Assembly (NCBI RefSeq): GCF_016278365.1
Contig: NZ_JADQBZ010000018.1
Location: 1 to 64,000 of the forward strand
DNA: 64,000 nucleotides
Reading direction: 5' to 3'
DNA from: Methanolobus sp.
GTDB lineage: Archaea > Halobacteriota > Methanosarcinia > Methanosarcinales > Methanosarcinaceae
The notes below the pieces were generated by a model. That model saw only the letters and a list, made by a program, of their open reading frames with translations, made no database searches and was not told the origin of the DNA. This document shows positions 25,732 to 34,818 of this stretch, piece after piece (position 1 is the first letter of the stretch; the number at the start of each line of letters is the position of its first letter). Made by a program: the position numbers and the translations under genes.

Positions 25732-26565
25732 TCATGTTGGATTATTCCTGTTGTAAGGTGCTGCAGCCAGAGTGGACAGACTGCTTGCTGCTATTGAGCG
25801 ATATATTGGCTGAGTGGGTGCTAGCCATACAGCTCCGGTCCCTTCAAATGTCTGGAGGAGCCCTTCCCCTGAGGTAAGCCGGCCTGCAATGCCTTTAGAT
25901 GAACTTTCAACACTGAATTTTACGGAATCTGACCTTAAAAGTGCAAAATTGCCGTCAACCTGAAGCCTCTCGTTGTTAAGGTTATATTTAAGTATCTCGC
26001 CCATAGGAACAGGGCTTTCCAGAACGCAGACTCCGGTACCACTTATCTTCGTCTGGAACCAGCCTTCTCCGCCTAGCAGTCCAGCGGTGATGTTCTTCTG
26101 AGATGCTACGCCGATCTCCAGGCTTGATTGAGAACAGTAGAATATGCCTTTGTCAACAATGATGGAACCGTTATCAAGATTCACTATGAGGAAGTGACTG
26201 AAACTGGGTTCAAGAAATACCTCACCCGTTCCCCTATAAAGAGGGTTGAAAGATGCTTCATTCGTGAGCTTTTTCTTTATCATCTTCTTTGCAAGACCGC
26301 CAACACCACCGATATTTGCATCGCATGTTATAGCACCTTTATGGAAATAGAGCGCTCCTGGCTCAACTATCACACCGCTGTCTTTCAAAGTGACCTTAAC
26401 TTGTTTCAGGGACATGCCTGCTTTCTGCGCATAATACAGATTCTTTGCAAGGGAGGGATCATCACTGCCTGTTAGAGAGTTGTATTGAAGGATCTCTACC
26501 TTGAAGTTATCCTTATCGACACTGTCAAGGACAGTCATGTTATTATAGTATTTTGTTTCTGTCAT
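25732..26565 (-). CDS. AIM24 (DUF124) family protein
   Basis: A 277-residue protein of the AIM24 family, a beta-rich double-psi-like fold with Gly-rich turns (GGVGGLAKKMIKKKL, TGEVFLEPSFSHF, GLLGGEGWFQTKISGTG, GEGLLQTFEGTGAVWLAP). The family is widespread in prokaryotes with no firm function. No signal or membrane segment is seen, so it is probably cytoplasmic. GGATGTG lies about 6 bases before the ATG. It is monocistronic. Confidence 0.8.
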   Translation of the reverse strand: MTETKYYNNMTVLDSVDKDNFKVEILQYNSLTGSDDPSLAKNLYYAQKAGMSLKQVKVTLKDSGVIVEPGALYFHKGAITCDANIGGVGGLAKKMIKKKLTNEASFNPLYRGTGEVFLEPSFSHFLIVNLDNGSIIVDKGIFYCSQSSLEIGVASQKNITAGLLGGEGWFQTKISGTGVCVLESPVPMGEILKYNLNNERLQVDGNFALLRSDSVKFSVESSSKGIAGRLTSGEGLLQTFEGTGAVWLAPTQPIYRSIAASSLSTLAAAPYNRNNPT

Positions 26566-27054
26566 AATTTCACATCCGCAAAAAACAGCACCTCAAGCAT
26601 AAAAAGCACTGTATATGAATATATTTAACATATATATTATATAAATATACTTGTAAATGCACTACCTTGTGAAGCCCTTTTTGCTTAAGTGAATGTTTAG
26701 CATGTCCTTTTTGCAGTCTTGTTCTGGATGGGGATCAGAAGCATAAAAAGCCTGATGCATTCAGTGAAGAGTGGTCACATTATGTGTGTGCCAACATATT
26801 AAAAAAATTCAACAGAGTATAATTTTATTTCACATCAAGACAACTTTCAGCATTGCAGTTTTCCCTGTAAAATCCTTTTTTAGTGTAAGAAATATTAGTT
26901 CACTTGATTAACTTTCAGATAAGATGGTTCACATGTTAAGAGAAAATTGCCGCCTCTGAATTAAAAAAAGTGCACCTCTCCCGCCGGCAGGCGGCATGTT
27001 CCGCTAACATTGATATAAGAGATTCTTTCCGAGCTCAGAATGTTACAAATTCTC
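26566..27054. other. 489-base gap, promoter and terminator sequence only
   Basis: AT-rich sequence with a strongly AT-rich block near 26615-26655 that is the likely promoter of the AIM24 gene. Two short AGCATAAAAAGC copies occur at 26597 and 26739. CCGCC-GGCA-GGCGG at 26981-26994 with a seven-A run at 26963-26969 is a possible terminator of the minus-strand gene ending at 27055. No gene was found. Confidence 0.5.
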
Positions 27055-28035
27055 TTACATCCTTCCCGGAAGCATTATCCCCAGCAGGCAGAAGAGTCCT
27101 GTTACGGCGTACATTGCCCATGTTGCCTGTTTCTCACTGACATTGTAATAATATGGCAGCACCCATTTGAGTGTCAGGGGGTTAGGTACCTCCAGTGTGC
27201 CGTCCTCGCGGGTCTTGCCAAATTTTGCAACGGGAAACTTCATGGCTCTCCAGTAGGCGTACATCAGGAAGTTGACGGTATGGGGTATCAGCATTATGAA
27301 CCCGCTTATTACAAAGCCCTGTATAACTATGAGCACGCCGATAGCAGCACCAATGGTCAGGGATCCTACATTGCCCCAGAATATCCGGGAGGGGTATCTG
27401 TCGTAGAGGAAGAATCCCAGTGTTGCTCCTGCTATGCACACAATGGCAAAGATATTCTCGACATCCCCGATAAGCGCAGACCTGATGATCAGCGAGATCA
27501 GGACAATGGTCGAGAGACCGGAAGCCAGGCCGTTGAAACCGGAGTGCATGTTCACCAGGTTGGAAGCTACAAGGACGAATGTGGGCACCACGAACTGCAG
27601 GTAGAGGATGCCTGTCTCAAAGTTGCCGATAGCCGGGAACACAAAGGCCGTGGTCGTTGCATACTGTATCAGGGGGTAGGAACAATAGTACATAAGCAGT
27701 AGCTTTGTCACCCTGCCGATATCTATCATATCGTCCAGTATCCCGAAAAGTCCAAAGAGTGCCACCACGATAAGAGCAACATAATTGGTCGTTGAGAACT
27801 TGAAAAAGAGAGTGTTCAGGGAGAAGCACACCATTGCCACAAGCAGTATGGCTATACCGCCCCTATCAGGGACCATGGTGAGCTTCAGTTTGTAGTAGTC
27901 CTTTGCGAGAATCCCTTTTTCGGTCAGCTTCGTGATGAAATAGGGCATAGATATGTAAGTGGCAAAGAATGGCACCAGGAAACTACTTGCCAATACAGTG
28001 CCAAGGATCACGGAAGGGGAACTCATGTCCAGCAT
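27055..28035 (-). CDS. membrane GlcNAc-1-P transferase-like protein (MraY/WecA family)
   Basis: A 326-residue polytopic protein with about ten membrane helices. It carries the family signatures DRGGIAILL after the first loop, DDMIDIGR (Asp pair for Mg2+), SNLVNMHSGFNGLASG and WGNVGSLTIG, corresponding to the DDxxD, NxxxGxxGL and GxxGSL motifs. Enzymes of this family join UDP-GlcNAc phosphate sugar to dolichyl phosphate, the first step of archaeal N-glycan assembly. I chose the ATG at 28035; the frame is open to 28140 through a GTG, but that extension has no membrane or signal character. It lies near the nucleotide-sugar genes that could feed it. Confidence 0.8.
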   Translation of the reverse strand: MLDMSSPSVILGTVLASSFLVPFFATYISMPYFITKLTEKGILAKDYYKLKLTMVPDRGGIAILLVAMVCFSLNTLFFKFSTTNYVALIVVALFGLFGILDDMIDIGRVTKLLLMYYCSYPLIQYATTTAFVFPAIGNFETGILYLQFVVPTFVLVASNLVNMHSGFNGLASGLSTIVLISLIIRSALIGDVENIFAIVCIAGATLGFFLYDRYPSRIFWGNVGSLTIGAAIGVLIVIQGFVISGFIMLIPHTVNFLMYAYWRAMKFPVAKFGKTREDGTLEVPNPLTLKWVLPYYYNVSEKQATWAMYAVTGLFCLLGIMLPGRM

Positions 28036-28320
28036 AACACAACACTCTTTTTCAGAAAAATTATTTTTTAACTGTTCAGTTAAATGATTTGAACAACCTA
28101 TACATGTATCATATATAATTTTTATGCTGCCTGGGTACACTTTCTGCCGAAGGGTTTTATGATTCTCATCATAATGATGAACTTTTTACAATGTGCATAT
28201 CTTTATATAGAAGGTAGTAACATACTCCAAGTTGAATAAGAACAATGGGTTATTGTCTATTCACTGGTGGTATACAGCATCTATTGGGGCTGTATGGATC
28301 GAAGTTAATTGGTGGTCAAT

Positions 28321-28476
28321 GTGAAATTAGTGGAAACGAAATGTGCAACGTGTGGTAGTCCGATATATGTGTATGAGGATTTTGTTCGTGAGAAGATGTA
28401 TTGTACTCTTCACTGTATGATGTCCTCAGGCTCTGAATCGGTAAGCAGGAACAGACTGGAAGTATTGGCCGGCTGA
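28321..28476 (+). CDS. short zinc-ribbon-like protein
   Basis: A 51-residue product starting at GTG: KLVETKCATCGSPIYVYED, then YCTLHCMM. Cys spacing CxxC...CxxxC suggests a small zinc site. GGTGGT lies 4 bases before the GTG, and a TATA-like TTTATATAGA lies about 110 bases upstream. It ends in TGA before a T-rich tract. The strong SD and Cys pattern make it a credible small gene. Its role is unknown. Confidence 0.55.
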   Translation: MKLVETKCATCGSPIYVYEDFVREKMYCTLHCMMSSGSESVSRNRLEVLAG

Positions 28477-28583
28477 GATGGCCTTTCTTTGAACCTGTTC
28501 TTCTTTTAGCCTTTCTTTTTAGTCTCTTTTTTTAGTTTGCAGTTCAACATTAATATTTTATAATTCTTCCTGTATTAACCTAC

Positions 28584-29504
28584 ATGGAAAAAATTCTGAT
28601 CACAGGTGGTCTGGGGCAGATCGGAAGTTACCTGGTGGACATGCTTCACTTAAACTCACAGGTGACAGTATTGGATAATATGTCTTCCGGCAGCAGTTAT
28701 GTTGTCCCTGAAGGTGTACGTCTTGTAAAAGAGGATATCCTTTCCCCTATAGCCCGGAACCTGGCGTCTGATCATGATGTGGTGATACACACCGCAGCCC
28801 AGATAAGTGTCGTGCGCTCCATGCAGGAGCCTGTTTTCGACGCTCAGAACAATGTATTTGGCACTCTCAACCTGCTTGAAGGCGCACGGCTTGGGGATGT
28901 AAGGAAGTTCATTTACATCAGCTCGGCTGCAGTGTACGGTAACCCCCGGTATCTCCCAATAGACGAGGAACATCCCCAGGATCCCATGTCTCCTTACGGT
29001 GCAAGCAAGTTATGCGGTGAAAAGTACTGCACCATGTACCATCGCGCCTATGGTCTTCCGGCTGTCTGCATAAGACCTTTTAACATCTACAGCCCGCGTC
29101 AGGACCCATCTAACCCTTATTCCGGTGTAATCTCCAAATTCATCAGCAGGGTAAGCCAGAATCTCCCTCCCATAATCTTTGGAGACGGCTCACAGACAAG
29201 GGATTTTGTGTCTGCCCATGACGTTGTCAATATGATCTCCCTGCTCATGGGCGATGAACGTTCCGAAGGTAAAGTGTTCAACATTGGCACAGGCATAAGT
29301 ACACGAATCGATGAACTTGCCGGGATGGTAGTGGATGCCTTTGGCTCAGATACCGGCATAGAGTTCAGGGACCCGGTGCAAGGCGATATCAAAGACAGCT
29401 ATTCCGATATCTCCCGGGCGAAACAAGTAGGTTACTCCCCGAAAGTGAATCTGCGCAGTGGACTTCTCGAGATTATAGAAGCGCAAAAGCCGGGTCAGGT
29501 ATAG
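28584..29504 (+). CDS. NAD-dependent sugar epimerase/dehydratase
   Basis: A 306-residue extended SDR enzyme. GGLGQIGS at residues 8-15 binds NAD. SSAAVYG and the catalytic SPYGASK (Y-x-x-x-K) follow, then RPFNIYSPRQDP and a substrate region (FGDGSQTRDFV). These match UDP-glucose/UDP-GlcNAc 4-epimerases (GalE/WbpP-like); the exact substrate cannot be told. No SD is visible, and a TATA-like ATATTTTATAA lies about 25 bases before the ATG, so a leaderless transcript is likely. It is part of the glycan cluster. Confidence 0.8.
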   Translation: MEKILITGGLGQIGSYLVDMLHLNSQVTVLDNMSSGSSYVVPEGVRLVKEDILSPIARNLASDHDVVIHTAAQISVVRSMQEPVFDAQNNVFGTLNLLEGARLGDVRKFIYISSAAVYGNPRYLPIDEEHPQDPMSPYGASKLCGEKYCTMYHRAYGLPAVCIRPFNIYSPRQDPSNPYSGVISKFISRVSQNLPPIIFGDGSQTRDFVSAHDVVNMISLLMGDERSEGKVFNIGTGISTRIDELAGMVVDAFGSDTGIEFRDPVQGDIKDSYSDISRAKQVGYSPKVNLRSGLLEIIEAQKPGQV

Positions 29505-29652
29505 GCCAGTACGGGCAATATCGGTGATAAGACCCTGTAAAGTACGGAAAGATGTGGGCAAAAAAATAGTAGAATGAGGATAAAATATGGGGAAAATAAG
29601 GGCAAAATGCGGGATAATTATTTCAACATTAAGCCTGTTTATCTAGTATCCT

Positions 29653-30261
29653 ATGCCAAGCCTATTAGAGAATAAACTGGTCGCCCGGATAGTGCTTTGG
29701 GTGCTTCTCCTGGTAAGGGGTTTCCTTAACATCGTTGACAAGGTATTGAGGTTTGACTACCGGAACAACAAGAAGTACATCTTCCTGTCAATTACCATTG
29801 CCTATGCTGCAATGATATTCTACCTGTCATCAAGGTCTGACATTCAGGTGCCTACGCACATATTCAAGATACCTCTGATGTATGCCATCCAGGATTTCCT
29901 TGAGGGTTCAGGTATCTATTTTGTCACAGATCTTGTGGAATACGCCTATCTCCATAAGGACAAGGTTGCCCACATGTTCCTCTACTTTGGCCTTGGTGTT
30001 TTTCTGCATATGACCTTCAGGAACTCGGATAATCCGGTCATGAGAAAGTATGCTGCTCCTTTTTCCTTTATTGTGGGAATCCTTTATGGGATAAGCGACG
30101 AGATCCACCAGACATATGTGCCGGGGCGTACAGGCAATATACACGACCTGTTTGCGAACGGCCTTGGTCTCTTACTGGCCCAGATAATTCTCCTGTCGCT
30201 TATACTCTGGGGTCTGCAGGAAAGAAGAAAAAGAAAGCACAAAAAAGAAAGCACCGATTAG
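29653..30261 (+). CDS. VanZ-like membrane protein
   Basis: A 202-residue protein with about four membrane helices and a VanZ-family core: FYLSSRSDIQVP, KDKVAHMFLYFGLGVFL, GILYGISDEIHQTYVPGRTGNIHDLFANGLG. The DExHQ...PGR...D pattern is the family hallmark. Biochemical function is unknown outside glycopeptide resistance; in archaea it often sits near surface-glycan genes, as here. It converges with the next gene and their stops overlap by 4 bases. Confidence 0.75.
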   Translation: MPSLLENKLVARIVLWVLLLVRGFLNIVDKVLRFDYRNNKKYIFLSITIAYAAMIFYLSSRSDIQVPTHIFKIPLMYAIQDFLEGSGIYFVTDLVEYAYLHKDKVAHMFLYFGLGVFLHMTFRNSDNPVMRKYAAPFSFIVGILYGISDEIHQTYVPGRTGNIHDLFANGLGLLLAQIILLSLILWGLQERRKRKHKKESTD

Positions 30262-31709
30262 GTGCTTAGCTCAACTGCTTTTTTTACTGCATGCTGGTTC
30301 TTGTCACCGCGGCCTATGCCCTTGTAGACAAAGCCGGCATCAATGAACCTGTCCGGGTTGATGACATTCCTGCCGTCTATTATCACCGGGTTGCTCTTGC
30401 CTGTCAGAGCTTTCAGTCTCTCCGGATCAAGACCGAAGTATTCCTTATGGCCGGTAAGTACCACAACGGCATCCGCTCCCTTTAAAACTTCCTCTATATC
30501 CTTGTGTATCTCCACATCGGGATACTGGAGTACGTGAGGGTCATGTACGACGACCTGTGCCCCCGCATCAACGGCCATGTCCCTGTAAGGCTCTGAAGGC
30601 GGGTTGCGTGCATCATCCGAGTCGTTTATGAATGCCCATCCAAGCATCGCTATCTTTGAGCCTTTCACTTTTCTGTTAACTCTTCCCAGGGCTGCTTCCG
30701 TAAGGTTGTACATGTGCACCGGCATGAAGTCATTCACCCTTCTTGCAAGCACATAGATAGACTCAGCATCAGCAGGATAGTCAAGCGGCTCCTGGCCAAG
30801 CTTTACACCGCGCTCAAGGTGATAGGTATCCTTGGTCAGGCAGTGTCCACCCACACCGGCACCTGGATAGAGTATGGCCCTGGTGATGCCCTCACCCTTG
30901 AGGCTGTCAATACCTGCCCTGACATCGTATACATTGATCCCCATAGCCTCGCAGTAAAGTGCAAGCTGGTTGGCAGCTGCGATCTGGAGATCCCTGAAAG
31001 TGTTCTCTGCAGTCTTTGTGACCTCAGCAGCAGTTGCGGACATAGGGATCACCTTTCCCTTTGTCAGGACCGGGGAATACAGCTCGACCGATCTCTGTGT
31101 GCTGGGAGCATCGATACCGCCTACAATGCGGTCGTGTTCCTGGATATTGCGTAGCAGCCTGCCGACCATTACTCTTTCGGGAGCGTGGGCAAGTGCGAAG
31201 TCCTCGCCTGCCACAAGACCGGATTCTTCCTCCAGTATCTCACGGCCCATGCCGTCAGTTGTTCCCGGTGTGATGGTTGACTCAAGCACCACAAGCATGC
31301 CTGGTCTCAGGTATTTCCCTACATTGCGTATGCCGTCCTTCAGGGCTCCGAAGTCCGGCTCAAGGGCCTTTGAGTCTGCGAATGGTGTCTGGATCGCAAG
31401 CGTAACTGCATCCAGCTCTGCTATCCTTGAGAAATCCGAGGTGCACTCGAATTTGCCTGCCCTGACAACCTTTGCCAGAAGATCTTCAAGTCCCGGCTCC
31501 TCTCCCTTAAGCGGGCTCTCCCCACGGTTTAGCATATCTATTTTATAACCCGACGAAGAAGAAGCTCTCTGGAATCCCAGGACATGGTCGAACATGTCCG
31601 AATCGGCAAACAATGCTGCTGCCGGAATACCCACATATCCCATACCTATAACCCCGATCTTCTTTATAGGGCCTCTTTCCTTTAAAATATTTTCAAGTTT
31701 ACTGCTCAT
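30258..31709 (-). CDS. UDP-N-acetyl-hexosamine 6-dehydrogenase
   Basis: A 483-residue nucleotide-sugar dehydrogenase. IGVIGMGYVGIP is the N-terminal NAD-binding site; LESTITPGTT and the catalytic Cys (C290 in GVGGHCLTKDTYHL) define the UDP-GlcNAc/UDP-ManNAc branch. It oxidises the C6 alcohol to the uronic acid with two NAD+. In this setting it probably makes UDP-GlcNAcA as the first step to UDP-GlcNAc3NAcA. I chose the ATG at 31709, which has CGTGAT 4 bases upstream; a longer frame extends into the end of the preceding gene. It is last in a four-gene run with three other enzymes of the pathway. Confidence 0.8.
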   Translation of the reverse strand: MSSKLENILKERGPIKKIGVIGMGYVGIPAAALFADSDMFDHVLGFQRASSSSGYKIDMLNRGESPLKGEEPGLEDLLAKVVRAGKFECTSDFSRIAELDAVTLAIQTPFADSKALEPDFGALKDGIRNVGKYLRPGMLVVLESTITPGTTDGMGREILEEESGLVAGEDFALAHAPERVMVGRLLRNIQEHDRIVGGIDAPSTQRSVELYSPVLTKGKVIPMSATAAEVTKTAENTFRDLQIAAANQLALYCEAMGINVYDVRAGIDSLKGEGITRAILYPGAGVGGHCLTKDTYHLERGVKLGQEPLDYPADAESIYVLARRVNDFMPVHMYNLTEAALGRVNRKVKGSKIAMLGWAFINDSDDARNPPSEPYRDMAVDAGAQVVVHDPHVLQYPDVEIHKDIEEVLKGADAVVVLTGHKEYFGLDPERLKALTGKSNPVIIDGRNVINPDRFIDAGFVYKGIGRGDKNQHAVKKAVELST

Positions 31710-31761
31710 AGTATCACGTGTACTTTCAGTTAAATTAATAATATGATCATCAGACCTGCTT

Positions 31762-32694
31762 TCAGATCTGTATAAGTTGCTTCTCTTTATAGGACCTGAT
31801 CGCAGACAGCCCGACCTGGAGAGCATGCATACCATCCTCGCCTGCAGGATATGGTTGCGTCTGATTCTTTATGCAATCCATGAAATGTTCAAGCTCGTTC
31901 CTGAGTGGCTCTCTCTGTTCTATTTTGGCTCTTCTCACCCAGCCGCTGTCATGGAGCTCCACGGTCTGGTCAACATAGTCCAGGTAGGCGACTCCCTTGA
32001 CACCTACGGCCGTAAGTTTCCTTACTTTGTGCGGGGTGAGCCAGTTAACCTCCACAAGCCCTGAGAACTCATTATCAAAACGCATGTGTATCGTTGCATG
32101 GTCTTCCATTGAGTGGATGTCGGCTCCTGCCACTGCATATACCTGGTTAGCGTGCCTGTTATAGAGATAGGATATCACATCAATGTCATGCACCCCTATA
32201 TCGAGGATGACTCCCACATCCCTTATCCTGGGATTATATGGACCAACTCTGGTTGTGGAAATGGACACTATCTTTCCCAGCAACCCTGAATCGACTATTT
32301 CCTTGAGCCTGATGACTGCCGGATTGAAGCGCTCGATATGGCCGACCATGACAAAACGCTTGTGTTCCTTTGCGGCGCTGACGATGGCCTCTGCGTTCTC
32401 TACGCTGTCTGCGATAGGTTTCTCCACCAGCACATGCGCACCTGCCTCAATAGCATCAATAGCTACCTGACGATGCATCCGGGTTGGCACAACGATGCTT
32501 ACGGCATCCAGTCCTTTTGCCAGCAGCTGTTTGTAATCCGTGAACGCTTCGGTAGAGTACTCTTTTGCAAGCCCGCCCACAAGGTTCTGATCAATGTCAG
32601 AGATACCTACAAGCTCCACACCCGGCATCTCGCTGTATATCCTGATATGGTTCTTTCCCATTGCTCCTGCGCCAATGACTCCGGCTCTGATCAC
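31762..32694 (-). CDS. Gfo/Idh/MocA oxidoreductase (UDP-GlcNAcA 3-dehydrogenase-like)
   Basis: A 310-residue enzyme: AGVIGAGAMGKNHIR binds NAD(P), then the EKPIADSVENAE motif characteristic of the family. Its place between an aminotransferase and a uronate-forming dehydrogenase points to oxidation of C3 of UDP-GlcNAcA, as done by WlbA/WbpB. The start is GTG at 32694, overlapping the aminotransferase stop by 4 bases, with AAAAGG just upstream. The substrate is inferred from context. Confidence 0.8.
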   Translation of the reverse strand: MIRAGVIGAGAMGKNHIRIYSEMPGVELVGISDIDQNLVGGLAKEYSTEAFTDYKQLLAKGLDAVSIVVPTRMHRQVAIDAIEAGAHVLVEKPIADSVENAEAIVSAAKEHKRFVMVGHIERFNPAVIRLKEIVDSGLLGKIVSISTTRVGPYNPRIRDVGVILDIGVHDIDVISYLYNRHANQVYAVAGADIHSMEDHATIHMRFDNEFSGLVEVNWLTPHKVRKLTAVGVKGVAYLDYVDQTVELHDSGWVRRAKIEQREPLRNELEHFMDCIKNQTQPYPAGEDGMHALQVGLSAIRSYKEKQLIQI

Positions 32695-33773
32695 CTTTTA
32701 CCACTCCATTCCTTTATACTGCTTATAATATGATTGATATCCTCCTCTGCAAGCTGCGGATGTACCGGCAGTGAGAGGACTTCCCGGCTGGCCTTTTCAG
32801 ATATGGGCATGCTGTCTGTATAACCCAGGTCCTGATAGTAGGGCTGCCTGTGTATGGGTATGGGATAGTGTATGCCTGTACCTATGCCTTTATCGTTAAG
32901 GTAAGCTGCAAGATCGTCCCTTCTTGTCGTACGCACAGTGTACTGGTGGAAGACATGGCCGCACCCGTTCCTTACCGTCGGGCATGTAATGTTCTCTACA
33001 TCCTGCAACCCTTTTGTCAGGCTTTCTGCATTCTGCTGTCGCTGTACTGTATACCTGTCCAGTTTCTGCAGCTGCACCAGGCCGATAGCTGCACAGATAT
33101 CTGTCATGCGCAGGTTATATCCAAGCATCTCGTGCAGGTAGCGCTGTGCGGAACCATGGGCACGGATCATACGGGCTTTTTCAGCGACATCTTTGCTGTT
33201 GGTCGTGAGCATGCCGCCTTCGCTGGTGGTCATGTTCTTGGTAGGATAAAAGCTGAAAGCTCCTGTGCCAAAGGAACCGACCTTCTTTCCCCCGAAAGTG
33301 GCTCCGTGGGACTGACATGCATCCTCAATGAGCAATAGATGCCTGTCTTCCGCTATTTCCCGGATAGCATCCATCTCAGCGGGATGGCCGTACAGGTGGA
33401 CGGGCATTATGGCCTTTGTCCTGGGACCTATCTTTTCGGCCATGAGGTCCGGATCGATGTTAAACGTCTCAGGTTCGATATCTGCAAAGACCGGCGTTGC
33501 ACCGGTGAACAGTACGGCATTTGCAGTTGCTATGAAACTGAAGGGGCTTGTGATCACCTCGTCCCCCTTACCAATGCCATGGGCCAGCAGGGCTGCATGC
33601 AGGGCAGCAGTCCCCGAGTTCACTGCAACAGCGTGTTCGACACCGTTGTATTCTGCGAAGGCCTGTTCGAAATCGGCAACGCGCTGTCCCTGGGCTATCA
33701 TGCCCGAGCGCAGTACGTCACTGACTGCCTCTATCTCGGCTTCGTCAAGTTGCGGCTTTGCTACAAGTATCAT
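32691..33773 (-). CDS. DegT/DnrJ/EryC1 sugar aminotransferase
   Basis: A 360-residue PLP enzyme. AVNSGTAALHAAL, the LIEDACQSHGA motif (Asp to the pyridine N) and SFYPTKNMTTSEGG with PLP Lys179 mark the DegT family. In this operon it would transaminate the 3-keto sugar to UDP-GlcNAc3NA, as WlbC/WbpE do. Stop and next start overlap (GTGA). The gene is probably cotranscribed from the acetyltransferase at 34495. Confidence 0.85.
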   Translation of the reverse strand: MILVAKPQLDEAEIEAVSDVLRSGMIAQGQRVADFEQAFAEYNGVEHAVAVNSGTAALHAALLAHGIGKGDEVITSPFSFIATANAVLFTGATPVFADIEPETFNIDPDLMAEKIGPRTKAIMPVHLYGHPAEMDAIREIAEDRHLLLIEDACQSHGATFGGKKVGSFGTGAFSFYPTKNMTTSEGGMLTTNSKDVAEKARMIRAHGSAQRYLHEMLGYNLRMTDICAAIGLVQLQKLDRYTVQRQQNAESLTKGLQDVENITCPTVRNGCGHVFHQYTVRTTRRDDLAAYLNDKGIGTGIHYPIPIHRQPYYQDLGYTDSMPISEKASREVLSLPVHPQLAEEDINHIISSIKEWSGKR

Positions 33774-33823
33774 GGTATCACTAAAGGTTTACAAGTTTGT
33801 AATTAACACTAACTAACGCTAAG

Positions 33824-34495
33824 TTATATTTTGTTCAGGCTTTGCAGTCTTTCAGGCAGGTCTGTTATCTTTGCAGGACAGCCGAGGGCAAGTTTCCATG
33901 CAGGCACATCCTTTGTGACAAGCGCCCCTGCGGCTACCATTGCTCCCTCTCCGATCTCGATTCCCGGGACCAGGGTCGAGTTGGCTCCGATAGAAGCTCC
34001 TTTCCTGATAACAGGGCCTATAGGATGGTATTCTCCTCTCACAGGGTACTTATCGTTCGCAAGCACGGCACAGGGTCCGATGAAGACGTTGTCCTCTATG
34101 GTTACATGCGTTGGAATGTAAACGTTCCCCTGGATGCTCACATTGTTCCCGATACTCACGTTGCCGTCGATTATTACGTTGGTCCCCACCAGTACATCAT
34201 CGCCAAAGACCGTTTTCTCCCGGATCATGGCATTGTGGCCTGTCCTGAATCTGCTCCCGGTCCTTACATTGCTGAAGATTGTCGTCCCGGCCCGTATGAA
34301 AGAGCCGCTACCGATATCACAGCCATGGAACTCAAAGTCCTCGATCTGCTTTCCCTGTGAAGTTACCTGAAGCAGTATGTCCTGCTGAGGATATCCCAGG
34401 ATCACGTTCTCCATGACCGTACAATTTTCCCCGATGGTCGTGGAGCCATATATCTTTGCAGATGTATGGATATAACTGTTCTTACTATTGTGCAT
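33824..34495 (-). CDS. hexapeptide-repeat sugar N-acetyltransferase
   Basis: A 223-residue left-handed beta-helix acetyltransferase. Repeats of the [LIV]-G-x(4) type run through ENVILGYP, GSFIRAGTTIFSNVRTGS, GNNVSIQGNVYIPTHVTI and IGANSTLVPGIEIGEGAMVAAGALVTKDVP. This matches WlbB/WbpD, which acetylate the 3-amino group to give UDP-GlcNAc3NAcA. It is the first gene of the run on the minus strand, 50 bases before the aminotransferase, so the promoter lies in the AT-rich gap upstream. Confidence 0.85.
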   Translation of the reverse strand: MHNSKNSYIHTSAKIYGSTTIGENCTVMENVILGYPQQDILLQVTSQGKQIEDFEFHGCDIGSGSFIRAGTTIFSNVRTGSRFRTGHNAMIREKTVFGDDVLVGTNVIIDGNVSIGNNVSIQGNVYIPTHVTIEDNVFIGPCAVLANDKYPVRGEYHPIGPVIRKGASIGANSTLVPGIEIGEGAMVAAGALVTKDVPAWKLALGCPAKITDLPERLQSLNKI

Positions 34496-34818
34496 GTGCC
34501 CACACTCTCTTGGGTATATATCGCCTTTACCATATAAAGATATTTCAGTTACGACATATTGTTACATCTTATTTATAATTCTCTTTTCTTCTGGATTTTA
34601 GAGGAAAATTTGTATGAACGCACTTGTAATAATATTGTTGGAACGGCAGCGATGTCTATTTATCACCCCGGCTTCTATTATGATAGTTTATGATAATTAT
34701 GGAATTTCACATGCTGAGAATAATCGTGGCATTTGAATATTGATATTTGATATCGTTTTTGATATGCTCTCTACAGAGCTGATCAATAATTCTATTTTCA
34801 TCAAGGGAGTATCAAAAA
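34496..34818. other. divergent promoter region
   Basis: A 323-base gap between divergent genes. It has AT-rich segments near 34515-34545 and 34560-34580 compatible with archaeal TATA boxes. A 40-codon frame at 34614-34736 has a weak SD but no recognisable features and was not called. Confidence 0.4.

Noticed and set aside
27040-27702. 220-codon plus-strand open frame
   Set aside because: Antisense to the membrane GlcNAc-1-P transferase-like gene; composition rich in His, Cys and Gln and without motifs.
34614-34736. 40-codon frame starting MNALVIILLERQ
   Set aside because: AGAGGA lies 9 bases upstream, but the sequence has no motif and lies in a promoter gap; evidence is too thin for a gene.
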